Shown here one piece after another: positions 1 through 6,829 of a stretch of DNA of 64,000 nt. Position numbers and translations under genes: made by a program. Each line of letters opens with the position of its first letter. Position 1 is the stretch's first letter. Under the pieces are notes generated by a model, which was given only the letters and a program-made list of their open reading frames with translations, was not told where the DNA came from and ran no database searches. The DNA comes from Brevibacillus composti (lineage in GTDB: Bacteria; Bacillota; Bacilli; Brevibacillales; Brevibacillaceae), in assembly GCF_016406105.1 (NCBI RefSeq), contig NZ_CP066308.1:72501-136500 (forward strand). The letters are read 5' to 3'.

Positions 1-46
1 GGCAACGCGTGGAGCTGACGAATACTAATCGGTCGAGGACTTATCC
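1..46 (+). rRNA. rrl: 23S rRNA, 3' end only
   Basis: The window begins inside the conserved 3' terminus of 23S rRNA: the run with GACGAATACTAATCGGTCGA followed by GGACTTATCC is the usual end of bacterial 23S. The rest lies upstream of the window. No 5S rRNA follows before the terminator at about 98. The exact mature end is estimated. Confidence 0.9.
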
Positions 47-97
47 ACAACCAATCGCTTAGCAAAGCATGCATATCCAGTTTTCAAGGCGCGAAGG

Positions 98-123
98 AAG
101 CCATCCGAAAGGATGGCTTTTTG
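98..123 (+). terminator. rRNA operon terminator
   Basis: AAGCCATCC, loop GAAA, GGATGGCTT, then a T run. It is a 9-bp stem with a GNRA-type loop about 50 nt after the 23S end and closes the rRNA operon. Confidence 0.85.
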
Positions 124-149
124 TATTTCGTTCAAAAACGTTTTATAAT
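121..149 (+). promoter_or_regulatory. Sigma-A-type promoter for the small secreted protein gene
   Basis: TTGTAT at 121-126 and TATAAT at 144-149 are 17 nt apart. The -35 overlaps the T run of the rRNA terminator. The next gene starts at 220. Confidence 0.45.
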
Positions 150-219
150 TTACTGGAACCTCGCCCAGTGACCGATTCTTCCGAAAAAATACGATGAGAA
201 AGTGTGTGAGTGACCAATC

Positions 220-567
220 ATGATACAGACAAACCGTAAAAATCGGACTACACGCCTGATCCTGAGCGGGATAGTAGCTTTGGCCGTCATCATAGCCGCC
301 CTGCTCACCATTCAGGTGACGGCCGCACCGCCAGACGGCACCCGAATGATTCTGGAGCATACGCATCGCACGTACATCTCGCCACCTTGCTTTGAACAGG
401 CGGAAAAGACCAATAATCTAGCGGAAACGACCTTAAAAAAAGCGCTAGAGCACGACTACCGGCCGGAATCCGGTTGTACGGAGCAATCCCTTCAGCCTGT
501 TCAGGTATCAGTTTTCGCCTGGTTGATGGAAAAGCTGGGTATAGTCAAGGGGAAGTGGGACTGGTAA
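220..567 (+). CDS. Small secreted or membrane-anchored protein, unknown function
   Basis: This is a 115-residue protein whose family I do not recognise. Basic residues at the N-terminus (RKNRTTR, about 6-12) are followed by a hydrophobic segment, about 13-34 (LILSGIVALAVIIAALL), ending near VTAAPP. That fits a signal peptide or a single N-terminal anchor. The remaining 80 residues are polar and contain two cysteines (in PPCFEQ and SGCTEQ) that could pair after export. A promoter-like element lies at 121-149. The Shine-Dalgarno before ATG 220 is weak, so the start is not certain. The gene sits alone between the rRNA operon and a tandem-repeat tract. Confidence 0.6.
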   Translation: MIQTNRKNRTTRLILSGIVALAVIIAALLTIQVTAAPPDGTRMILEHTHRTYISPPCFEQAEKTNNLAETTLKKALEHDYRPESGCTEQSLQPVQVSVFAWLMEKLGIVKGKWDW

Positions 568-570
568 GGA

Positions 571-662
571 ACAGCTAGGGCCCATAAAAAACAGCAAGGG
601 CCTGTAGGGTACGGCAAGGGCCCGCAAGATGCGCCTGTAAGAACCGGCAAGGACCGGAACGG
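571..662. repeat. Degenerate 20-bp tandem repeats
   Basis: Three abutting 20-bp units start at 571, 591 and 611 with the core ACAGCAAGGGCC (variants ACAGCTAGGGCC and ACGGCAAGGGCC). A fourth, partial copy (ACCGGCAAGGACC) starts at 643 after a 12-bp interruption. The tract is GC-rich and lies between the ends of two converging genes. No coding function is evident. Confidence 0.6.
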
Positions 663-685
663 GAAAATCGGTGTGGAGCGTTCTC

Positions 686-886
686 TTACGTGCATGGACA
701 GCAGTTGGCTTGCTGCAGCGAAGACGCGGCAGCCTTTCTGCTGGTGGCTGGATTCCCTGTCCGCTCGGCAGCACCGGTCACAGATCGGTCAGGAGCCGCC
801 AGGAATTTCCACCCATGACGGGTGATTTTCTCCAACTCTCGTTGTTTTTGCATGACATACATTTCCGCTGCATAGATATGATCCAT
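686..886 (-). CDS. Small hypothetical protein
   Basis: A 66-residue reading frame begins MDHIYAAEMYVMQKQRELE. An AAGGAG Shine-Dalgarno lies 7 nt before ATG 886, and this is why I prefer this start to an upstream in-frame ATG without one. The first 30 residues look like a charged amphipathic helix. The tail is rich in Ala, Ser and Thr with two adjacent cysteines and looks low in information, so the 3' part may be decayed. It lies just downstream of arsI on the same strand and could be co-transcribed with it. No function can be assigned. Confidence 0.5.
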   Translation of the reverse strand: MDHIYAAEMYVMQKQRELEKITRHGWKFLAAPDRSVTGAAERTGNPATSRKAAASSLQQANCCPCT

Positions 887-912
887 CGCAATTCGCTCCT
901 TATAATTTGGTC

Positions 913-1317
913 TCAACAGCAAGTTCTGGCTTTCAAAGAATGAACGTCCGCATCCTCTTTCGTGTAAAAGAACTCCCACTCGTTGCCATCCGGATCGACG
1001 ACCCAGAACTTATCCTGCACCGCATAGCAGCAAGTGGTGTCCGCCTCCTCAGCGGCGATGGAGAGGCCGGCTTCGATCAAACGCCGACGATGAGAAGCGA
1101 GGTCCTCCTGCTGGTCGACCTGAAAACCAAAATGGTTTACCTGATTGCCTTGTACGTCGGCAGCGGCATTCAGGGTAAATAAGAGACGAACGGCATCGAC
1201 TTGAAACTTTGCATAGTCCGGCTTTGCCTTAACAGGCTGCACCCCGAACAGCTTGGTGTAAAAGGCGAGGGAGTTTTCCAGGGACGTGCAGTTGAGACCT
1301 AAGTGGACATTTTTCAT
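913..1317 (-). CDS. arsI: ArsI C-As lyase (VOC-fold dioxygenase)
   Basis: This 134-residue glyoxalase/VOC-superfamily protein matches ArsI, the Fe(II)-dependent dioxygenase that cleaves the carbon-arsenic bond of trivalent organoarsenicals such as methylarsenite, giving arsenite. The residues known to matter in characterised ArsI are all present at the expected positions: His5, His62 and Glu115 as metal ligands, and the vicinal pair Cys96-Cys97 that binds the arsenical. The gene lies downstream of an arsR-type regulator on the same strand. Two operator-like palindromes precede it, followed by a good Shine-Dalgarno (AAGGAGGA). No arsenite efflux gene is nearby, so the released arsenite would need export encoded elsewhere. 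The related CadI name is an alternative label, but the Cys pair favours ArsI. Confidence 0.88.
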   Translation of the reverse strand: MKNVHLGLNCTSLENSLAFYTKLFGVQPVKAKPDYAKFQVDAVRLLFTLNAAADVQGNQVNHFGFQVDQQEDLASHRRRLIEAGLSIAAEEADTTCCYAVQDKFWVVDPDGNEWEFFYTKEDADVHSLKARTCC

Positions 1318-1332
1318 ACATTTTCCTCCTTA

Positions 1333-1370
1333 ATCAAAAAAAGTTGATGTATATATCAAAAAAAATTGAT
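1333..1370 (-). promoter_or_regulatory. Two ArsR-type operators before arsI
   Basis: Two 16-bp palindromes of form ATCAA-N6-TTGAT lie at 1333-1348 and 1355-1370, in the gap between arsR and arsI. The same form recurs twice upstream of arsR. The spacers here are all A except for one G. Confidence 0.65.
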
Positions 1371-1387
1371 GAAATGGTGAAAAGAAA

Positions 1388-1714
1388 TCAGCAGCATCCG
1401 CTGCTGCTTCGAAACACACAGCACAGCTCTTCGGACAACAGCCGGTTTACTTCTATATGGTTCAACCGGTAGTAGTTCCAGACGCCATCTGACTCTTTCT
1501 GGATCAACTCAGCCTCAAGCAAAATTTTTAGATGATACGACAGCTTTGATTGCGCCATGTCCATGGCTTCGGCCAAGTCACAGACGCATACCCGGCCATG
1601 CTGGGTCAGCTCATGCATGATCTGCAGGCGCTTTTTGTCGGCCAAGGCTTTGAATTTGGCTTCATACAGTGCAAAATCTGTTTCCGCTGCAGGTACTGCC
1701 GTGTCTTCTTTCAT
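1388..1714 (-). CDS. arsR: ArsR/SmtB-family metalloregulator
   Basis: This 108-residue winged-helix repressor has the ArsR-type thiol motif VCVCDL (Cys43, Cys45) in the helix before the recognition helix (QSKLSYHLKIL). It has two more cysteine pairs near the C-terminus (98-99 and 107-108). Family knowledge says As(III) binding to such thiols releases the protein from DNA. The paired C-terminal cysteines suggest a third ligand or a methylarsenite-responsive variant, which is inference. It precedes arsI on the minus strand with a 70-bp gap, and operator palindromes flank it. The likely circuit is repression of itself and of arsI, relieved by trivalent arsenicals. Confidence 0.85.
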   Translation of the reverse strand: MKEDTAVPAAETDFALYEAKFKALADKKRLQIMHELTQHGRVCVCDLAEAMDMAQSKLSYHLKILLEAELIQKESDGVWNYYRLNHIEVNRLLSEELCCVFRSSSGCC

Positions 1715-1728
1715 GATCCATTCCTTTC

Positions 1729-1744
1729 ATCAACATTTTTTGAT
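1729..1744 (-). promoter_or_regulatory. ArsR-type operator just upstream of arsR
   Basis: ATCAA-CATTTT-TTGAT, 16 bp, lies just upstream of the arsR start codon at 1714. It is the same palindrome class as the sites before arsI. Confidence 0.6.
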
Positions 1745-1789
1745 ATAAGCTATCATATAGCACACAGGGTAATATTGGCAATCCCTAAA

Positions 1790-1805
1790 ATCAAATTTTT
1801 TTGAT
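1790..1805 (-). promoter_or_regulatory. Distal ArsR-type operator upstream of arsR
   Basis: ATCAA-ATTTTT-TTGAT, 16 bp, is the fourth copy of the motif, 45 bp beyond the proximal site. It lies between arsR and the end of the neighbouring membrane protein gene. Confidence 0.55.
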
Positions 1806-1825
1806 ATTGGGCACTTCTCCCCCCG

Positions 1826-2134
1826 TTAGCCGACGAGCCTGCCGATAACGGGATAGGAAAAGGGGCGTCCTTGCAGGGAATAGACAATTCCCTTGATCGG
1901 GTAATAAAGCGCTACGAGGCTGAAAACGATGAAAAACGGAATGCCGACCAGGAAAAAGGAGAGAAACGCGGAAATTCCTATCAAAACACTCATAATCACG
2001 TGGAACAGCAGGGCTTGCAGGGCCATGCTCTTCACCTCGCGATCTGCCACCAGCAGCCATACCAACAGCGGAACCAGAATGGGGGCAAAAAATGTGCTCG
2101 CGTGTGTAATGGCTTTTACGCCTTTGTGATCCAT
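1826..2134 (-). CDS. Small DUF4870-like membrane protein
   Basis: This 102-residue protein is mostly hydrophobic, with about three membrane helices: about 12-28 (FFAPILVPLLVWLLV), about 38-68, and about 70-85. Its layout (THASTFFAPILVPLLVW, then REVKSMALQALLFHV, then a closing KGIVYSLQGRPFSYPVIG) resembles the DUF4870/Tic20-like small membrane proteins of Bacillota, whose function is not established. I take ATG 2134 as the start because AGGAGG lies 7 nt upstream. A longer in-frame start at 2212 has no such support. The gene is on the same strand as, and upstream of, the arsR-arsI pair. Confidence 0.72.
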   Translation of the reverse strand: MDHKGVKAITHASTFFAPILVPLLVWLLVADREVKSMALQALLFHVIMSVLIGISAFLSFFLVGIPFFIVFSLVALYYPIKGIVYSLQGRPFSYPVIGRLVG

Positions 2135-2283
2135 GATAGATCCTCCTATATGAACAAATAATAACGCTGTATGTTTATTGTACTGTACATGACCCGGTTC
2201 TGTAACGGTCATCCGCTTGATCTACAGATCATTCTCCAGACGGAGGGAGATTTGCATCACCTGCTTCAGGGAGGGGAAGAGCA

Positions 2284-3303
2284 TTGGAATCGTTGTGGGC
2301 GTTGATGAAAAAAGGTAATACCTCCTCCGCCACTGCGGCTCTGGGAAACACAGGCCTTGCGATCGTGAAAGGCATCGCTGCAGCGGTCAGCGGCAGCGGG
2401 GCGATGTTTGCTTCCGCAATGCATTCGGTCGCCGATGCGGTGAATCAGGGTTTTGTCTACGGTGGAAGCGTGCTGGCGGAAAAAAAGCCGACCCGCCGCT
2501 TTCCTTCCGGGTTTGGCCGCGTCATCAACATCTTTTGCATGGTGGCGGTGATCGTCGTGACGATCATGGCCTATGAGACGATTCGGGAAGGCTTTCATTT
2601 GCTGGCTCATCCGGTCCAGGCCAGCCATTTTTTACTCAATCTCGGCGTACTGCTGCTCGCCCTGATCGTAGACGGCTATGTGCTGATCAAAGCGATGAAA
2701 GAAATCGGCAGGGAAACCAGAACAGAAGCAGCCGGGATGGGCATCGTCAAAGTCGCCTTTCAAAACGTCGGACGCGCAGCGCCGCCCACTCGCCTCGTTT
2801 TTTATGAGGATCTGGTCGCCACCTTGGGTGCTTTGCTGGCCTTGCTCGCTGTCATCGTCTCCCAGCTGACGCCAATTCGTCTGATGGACGGGATTGCCAC
2901 CATTCTCATCGGTTTTTTGATGGTAGGCGTGGCGTTTAAAGTCGGGTATGACAACATGGTCGGCTTGATCGGCGTAGCGGCTCCCCGTGAAGTAGAAGAG
3001 CGGGTAGCCCAATCGATTCTGGCCGACCCGGCTGTGACGGATATCAACCGGATGCGCATTATGCAGGAGGGCCGCTTCTACCACGTGGAGGCCTATCTGG
3101 AGCTGGAAAAGGGACTGACGCTGGCGGTTGCCGATGACATCAAGTTTCGGGTAAGGGATCGAATACTGGAAGATCCGGACATCAGCGACGTGACGCTCGG
3201 CATTATCGAGGACAATGGCGTCCCTGATTGGAAACCGGAGCAGACAGAAGAGCGGACAGAGCAACAGACCGAGCAACTGACAGAGAAGAGCCAAAGCCGC
3301 TGA
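2284..3303 (+). CDS. Cation diffusion facilitator (CDF) metal exporter
   Basis: This 339-residue protein has an N-terminal six-helix CDF transporter domain and a C-terminal cytoplasmic ferredoxin-like domain (about 225-310), then a Glu/Gln/Thr-rich tail. CDF proteins export divalent metals (Zn, Co, Fe, Mn) by proton antiport. The helix-II metal motif His47-x3-Asp51 (SAMHSVADAVNQ) is present. A second acidic metal-site segment is likely in YEDLVATLGALLAL. The start is TTG 2284 behind AGGGAGGGGA. The metal cannot be predicted safely. The low-complexity tail after about 318 (repeated EQ and TE units) is unusual for the family. Confidence 0.85.
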   Translation: MESLWALMKKGNTSSATAALGNTGLAIVKGIAAAVSGSGAMFASAMHSVADAVNQGFVYGGSVLAEKKPTRRFPSGFGRVINIFCMVAVIVVTIMAYETIREGFHLLAHPVQASHFLLNLGVLLLALIVDGYVLIKAMKEIGRETRTEAAGMGIVKVAFQNVGRAAPPTRLVFYEDLVATLGALLALLAVIVSQLTPIRLMDGIATILIGFLMVGVAFKVGYDNMVGLIGVAAPREVEERVAQSILADPAVTDINRMRIMQEGRFYHVEAYLELEKGLTLAVADDIKFRVRDRILEDPDISDVTLGIIEDNGVPDWKPEQTEERTEQQTEQLTEKSQSR

Positions 3304-3342
3304 CCGATTCTCTCATCATGTTCACAAACCCTCCATGATTGG

Positions 3343-3386
3343 TGTGACTCGGGTCACAGCAGCTCGCCTGCGCCCCTCTTTATACT
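3343..3386 (+). promoter_or_regulatory. Fnr/Crp-type box and -10 of the hmp promoter
   Basis: TGTGAC-TCGG-GTCACA at 3343-3358 is a perfect 16-bp palindrome matching the Fnr/Crp consensus TGTGA-N6-TCACA. A TATACT -10 follows at 3381-3386, which puts the box centre about 42 nt before the likely start. That is the class II activator position, usual for Fnr activation. Confidence 0.7.
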
Positions 3387-3437
3387 GGGAGATGTAGAGA
3401 GGCTGAACTCGATCTCGCGTATAAAGGAGGGGCTGGC

Positions 3438-4658
3438 ATGCTTAGCCAGAACACGATTGCCATCATCAAATCGACAGTACCTGTGCTGGAAGTGCACGGC
3501 AAAGCGATCACCACTCGCTTTTACCAAACCATGTTTGCCAAGCATCCGGAACTGTTGAACATATTTAATCACGCCAACCAAAAACAAGGACGCCAGCAAA
3601 CGGCTCTCGCCAATGCCGTATATGCCGCCGCTGCTCATATCGACCGGCTGGAGACGATCTTGCCCGCAGTCAGACAAATCGCGCACAAGCACCGGAGCCT
3701 CGGCATCAAGCCGGAACATTATCCAATCGTCGGCGAAAATTTGCTAGCCGCGATCAAGGACGTACTGGGTGAGGCGGCGACCGATGAGATCATCGATGCC
3801 TGGGCGGAAGCATACGGAGTGATCGCGGACGTCTTTATCAATGTGGAGGAGGAAATGTACCGCGAGGCCGAGCGGGCAGAGGGCGGCTGGCGTGATTTCC
3901 GTCCCTTTGTCGTCGTGAAAAAAGAAAGGGAAAGTGACGTTATTACCTCGTTCTACCTGAAGCCGCAGGATGGAGGCAAGCTCCCGTCCTTCGTGCCCGG
4001 TCAGTACATCACCGTCAAAATGGATATCCCGGGCGAAGCCAACACACATCTCAGGCAGTACAGCTTGTCGGACAGTCCGGGTCAGGATTACTACCGCATC
4101 AGTGTGAAGCGGGAAGCGGGCGAAGATGGCAAGCCGGCCGGAATCGTCTCCTGCTATCTCCACGATCATGTCAGGGAAGGCGATGTCCTGCCTGTGAGCG
4201 CACCCGCCGGCGATTTTGTTCTCGATACTGCCGCGGACACTCCGGTGGTCCTGATCAGTGGCGGAGTCGGTCTGACGCCGATGTTCAGCATGCTGAAAAC
4301 CATCGTTGAACGGCAGCCGAATCGGCCCGTCACATATATTCACGCTGCCAGGAACAGTAGCACCCACGCGATGAAGCAGCAGGTGGAAGACCTCGTGAAG
4401 CGCCATCCGCACGCCCGGGCCTACGTGCTCTATTCGGAGCCAACCGCAGAAGAACGGGCTCGCGGCTGCTACGACAAGGAAGGCTTTGTCGATTTGCCCT
4501 GGCTGCAATCGGTGCTGCCGGGCAACCAGGCGGACTTCTACTTCTGCGGCCCTGTCCCGTTTATGAAAGGTATCTACCGCTCTCTGCGCGAATGGGGTGT
4601 GCCCGCAGAGCGGATCCATTATGAATTCTTTGGCCCGATGGGCAGTCTGGAAGAATAA
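3438..4658 (+). CDS. hmp: Flavohaemoprotein, nitric oxide dioxygenase
   Basis: This 406-residue flavohaemoglobin oxidises NO to nitrate with O2 and NAD(P)H, protecting the cell from nitrosative stress. The globin domain (about 1-140) has the known haem-pocket residues Tyr29, Gln53, proximal His85 and Tyr95. The FAD-binding barrel (about 150-255) carries RQYSLSD. The NAD domain carries GGVGLTPM and ends near FGPMG. Length is normal for the family. Start ATG 3438 follows AAAGGAGGGG. A perfect Fnr-type box upstream suggests induction by oxygen limitation. Bacillus subtilis hmp is instead known for ResD and NsrR control, so the wiring here may differ. Confidence 0.95.
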   Translation: MLSQNTIAIIKSTVPVLEVHGKAITTRFYQTMFAKHPELLNIFNHANQKQGRQQTALANAVYAAAAHIDRLETILPAVRQIAHKHRSLGIKPEHYPIVGENLLAAIKDVLGEAATDEIIDAWAEAYGVIADVFINVEEEMYREAERAEGGWRDFRPFVVVKKERESDVITSFYLKPQDGGKLPSFVPGQYITVKMDIPGEANTHLRQYSLSDSPGQDYYRISVKREAGEDGKPAGIVSCYLHDHVREGDVLPVSAPAGDFVLDTAADTPVVLISGGVGLTPMFSMLKTIVERQPNRPVTYIHAARNSSTHAMKQQVEDLVKRHPHARAYVLYSEPTAEERARGCYDKEGFVDLPWLQSVLPGNQADFYFCGPVPFMKGIYRSLREWGVPAERIHYEFFGPMGSLEE

Positions 4659-4673
4659 TGCTGTCGGGGCTCC

Positions 4674-4704
4674 ATCCCTCTGTTTCCAACGGAGGGATTT
4701 TTTT
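4674..4704 (+). terminator. hmp terminator
   Basis: ATCCCTC (4674-4680) pairs with GAGGGAT (4692-4698), followed by a run of seven T. Confidence 0.8.
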
Positions 4705-4798
4705 GTACCTTCAGCAAGTTTCCATTCGCCCAACGAGATAAATACAGCGCGCACTCCCTTCGTCCTTTATAATGAGAAAGGATAGGGAGCGTGATAGT

Positions 4799-5671
4799 TT
4801 GCCTTGCAAAAAACAACTTCTCTGGGCAGATCTTTCTCTTTTCTTGATCGCCCTGGCCTGGGGCTATACGTTTATTCTGACCAAAGCCCTTTTGACGGAG
4901 ATGACTCCGTTTGCCTTTACCGGTTCACGCTTTCTGATCGCTGCGCTGATACTGCTGCCGTTTGTCTGGAAGCGTCTGAAAAACCTCAGCCGCGAAGCGT
5001 GGATTCAGGGAGCGCTCTGTGGCCTCGCCCTCTGCGCCGCCTTCACGCTGCAAATTCTCGGAATTGAGCGGACCACGCCGGGAAAAGCGGGGGTCATTAC
5101 GGGGACAAACGTAATCCTGGTGCCCTTTTTTTATTTTCTCTGGCGAAGGATGCCTGTCAAAAAAGGGGCCGTCCTCGGCTGTCTGCTCGCATTTGTCGGC
5201 CTCCTCTGTTTGTCGGGGGACGGCGATTGGACGGGCCTCTCCTTTGGCGATGTGCTCGTTTTCCTCTGTGCCGTCTTTTTTGCCCTGCATATTCTGATGG
5301 TCGACCGTGTCTACGAAAAGCTTGGGGAAGTCGATACGCTTTCCTTTGTGATGATCCAGCTTATGGTCGTCGGATTGATCGATATGGCGATTGCCTTGAT
5401 GATCGAGCCGATTCCGCAACCACTCAGCGCGTACGGATGGTTCGCTTTCTGGTTCGACTGCCTGATCGGGACGCTTTTGGCTTATGTCGTCCAGATCCGC
5501 GCCCAGCAGTTCTCACCGCCTGTCCACGTGAGCATCCTGCTGTCGCTGGAGGCTGTGTTTGCCTTTCTCTTCTCCTGGCTGTTGTGGGGGGAACCCTTGA
5601 CCGCCATGGTCGTCACAGGGGTCGTCCTAATGCTGGCCGGCATTTATGTTACGGAGCTGTCCGATCGCTGA
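4799..5671 (+). CDS. EamA-family (DMT) transporter
   Basis: This protein of about 290 residues has ten predicted membrane helices arranged as two EamA repeats (about 6-135 and 150-285). It is a drug/metabolite-transporter type permease. Substrate is not predictable. I choose TTG 4799, 9 nt after AGGGAG. The in-frame ATG at 4772 overlaps a TATAAT -10 hexamer (4768-4773) and lacks a Shine-Dalgarno. The gene converges on a second EamA gene that is not closely similar in sequence, and both share one bidirectional terminator. Confidence 0.85.
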   Translation: MPCKKQLLWADLSLFLIALAWGYTFILTKALLTEMTPFAFTGSRFLIAALILLPFVWKRLKNLSREAWIQGALCGLALCAAFTLQILGIERTTPGKAGVITGTNVILVPFFYFLWRRMPVKKGAVLGCLLAFVGLLCLSGDGDWTGLSFGDVLVFLCAVFFALHILMVDRVYEKLGEVDTLSFVMIQLMVVGLIDMAIALMIEPIPQPLSAYGWFAFWFDCLIGTLLAYVVQIRAQQFSPPVHVSILLSLEAVFAFLFSWLLWGEPLTAMVVTGVVLMLAGIYVTELSDR

Positions 5672-5685
5672 TGCTCTCCGCTTGC

Positions 5686-5730
5686 AAAAACTCCCTCTCC
5701 CTGAATCAAGACAGGGGAGAGGGAGTTTTT
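5686..5730. terminator. Bidirectional terminator between convergent EamA genes
   Basis: A perfect 16-bp inverted repeat (5686-5701 with 5715-5730) has A5 at one end and T5 at the other, so it works on both strands. The stop codon of the minus-strand transporter lies in the 13-nt loop. Confidence 0.88.
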
Positions 5731-6602
5731 GTCGTCTTCGTGCCTCGGAAGCGCACCCATTCCGGCAGGATGATGCCCAGCAGGATGATGATGACGCCGA
5801 GCCACTGCAGCAGGCTGACGGACTCCTGCAGGATGATGTAGGAAGAAAAGACGGCCATCGGCAGTTCCGCAGCTCCCAGGATGCCGGCCATCCCCGGACC
5901 TGTGTGCGGGACTCCGAAATTAAAACAGACGGTAGGGACAAATACGCCAAATGCGGCAAGCAAAAATACATAGCCGAACAAGCCGTCCCAAAGAACGCCG
6001 CTGACCAAAAAAGACGGCGGGTAGATCAGGAAAACGAGGAGCATGGACCCGGTTGACATCAGCGAGGTGCGCAGCCAGGAGTTGACTTCCGGAGCCGCCT
6101 TGCCGCTGAAAAAGATAAACAGCGTGTAGGAGACAGCAGAGGAGAGACCAAAAGCGATGCCAGCAAACGAAAAGTTGCCAATTCCCTTGTCGAGGATCCC
6201 TCCTGCGAGGATGGTCCCCGCAAACAGCAGAATCAGCGAATACAGGGTAATGGCTGCGGGTCTTTTCCTCGTAAGCAACGTCTCCAGCAAAACGCTCATC
6301 CAGGTGAACTGAAACAACAGGACAATGGCGATGGAAGCTGGAATGTGCTGCAGCGAATTGTAGTAAAGCAAACCCGTGGAGCCGACAGGAAGACCGACGG
6401 CCAAAAGCAGGAGCATTCGCTTCAGGGACGGTCTCTGACGAAGGACGAAGAGAGCAGGAAGCCAGGTCAGCAAAAATCCAAAAAACATCTGCCCGCCTAC
6501 GACTTCACCTGGTGAATATCCTTGTCCATAGGCCAGTTTCACGATGGTGGACAAAATGCCGTAGCTGCACGCACCCAGGAAGACAAGCAGAAGGTATCGC
6601 AT
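5706..6602 (-). CDS. EamA-family (DMT) transporter
   Basis: This protein of about 298 residues has ten hydrophobic helices in two EamA repeats, for example LLLVFLGACSYGILSTIVKL at the start and LGVIIILLGIILPEWVRF at the end. It is a DMT-superfamily permease of unknown substrate. ATG 6602 is preceded by AAGGAG at 9 nt. ATG 6623, eight codons upstream, has a weaker AAGGAA and cannot be excluded. It is convergent with the transporter gene at 4.8 kb. Being next to a paralogue in opposite orientation is odd, but the two sequences differ widely, so a recent inverted duplication is unlikely. Confidence 0.85.
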   Translation of the reverse strand: MRYLLLVFLGACSYGILSTIVKLAYGQGYSPGEVVGGQMFFGFLLTWLPALFVLRQRPSLKRMLLLLAVGLPVGSTGLLYYNSLQHIPASIAIVLLFQFTWMSVLLETLLTRKRPAAITLYSLILLFAGTILAGGILDKGIGNFSFAGIAFGLSSAVSYTLFIFFSGKAAPEVNSWLRTSLMSTGSMLLVFLIYPPSFLVSGVLWDGLFGYVFLLAAFGVFVPTVCFNFGVPHTGPGMAGILGAAELPMAVFSSYIILQESVSLLQWLGVIIILLGIILPEWVRFRGTKTTKTPSPLS

Positions 6603-6829
6603 GTAATTGTAACTCCTTACCATGAGTTTGTTCCTTGCTAGGATAATACGAACGGTGGCATTTGTCTATTGAAAGGAAAATCATGCGGGGAATTTGCTCG
6701 AAATTGAAAAAAGAGGTTTATGGATGAGATGGACGTGGAACGTAATGAAGTGTCGCTTTATTTTTGGTACTAACGGATAGAAGCGACTTTTTTCCAATGA
6801 CTCAATACTGACCGAGAAGGGGAAGGCAA

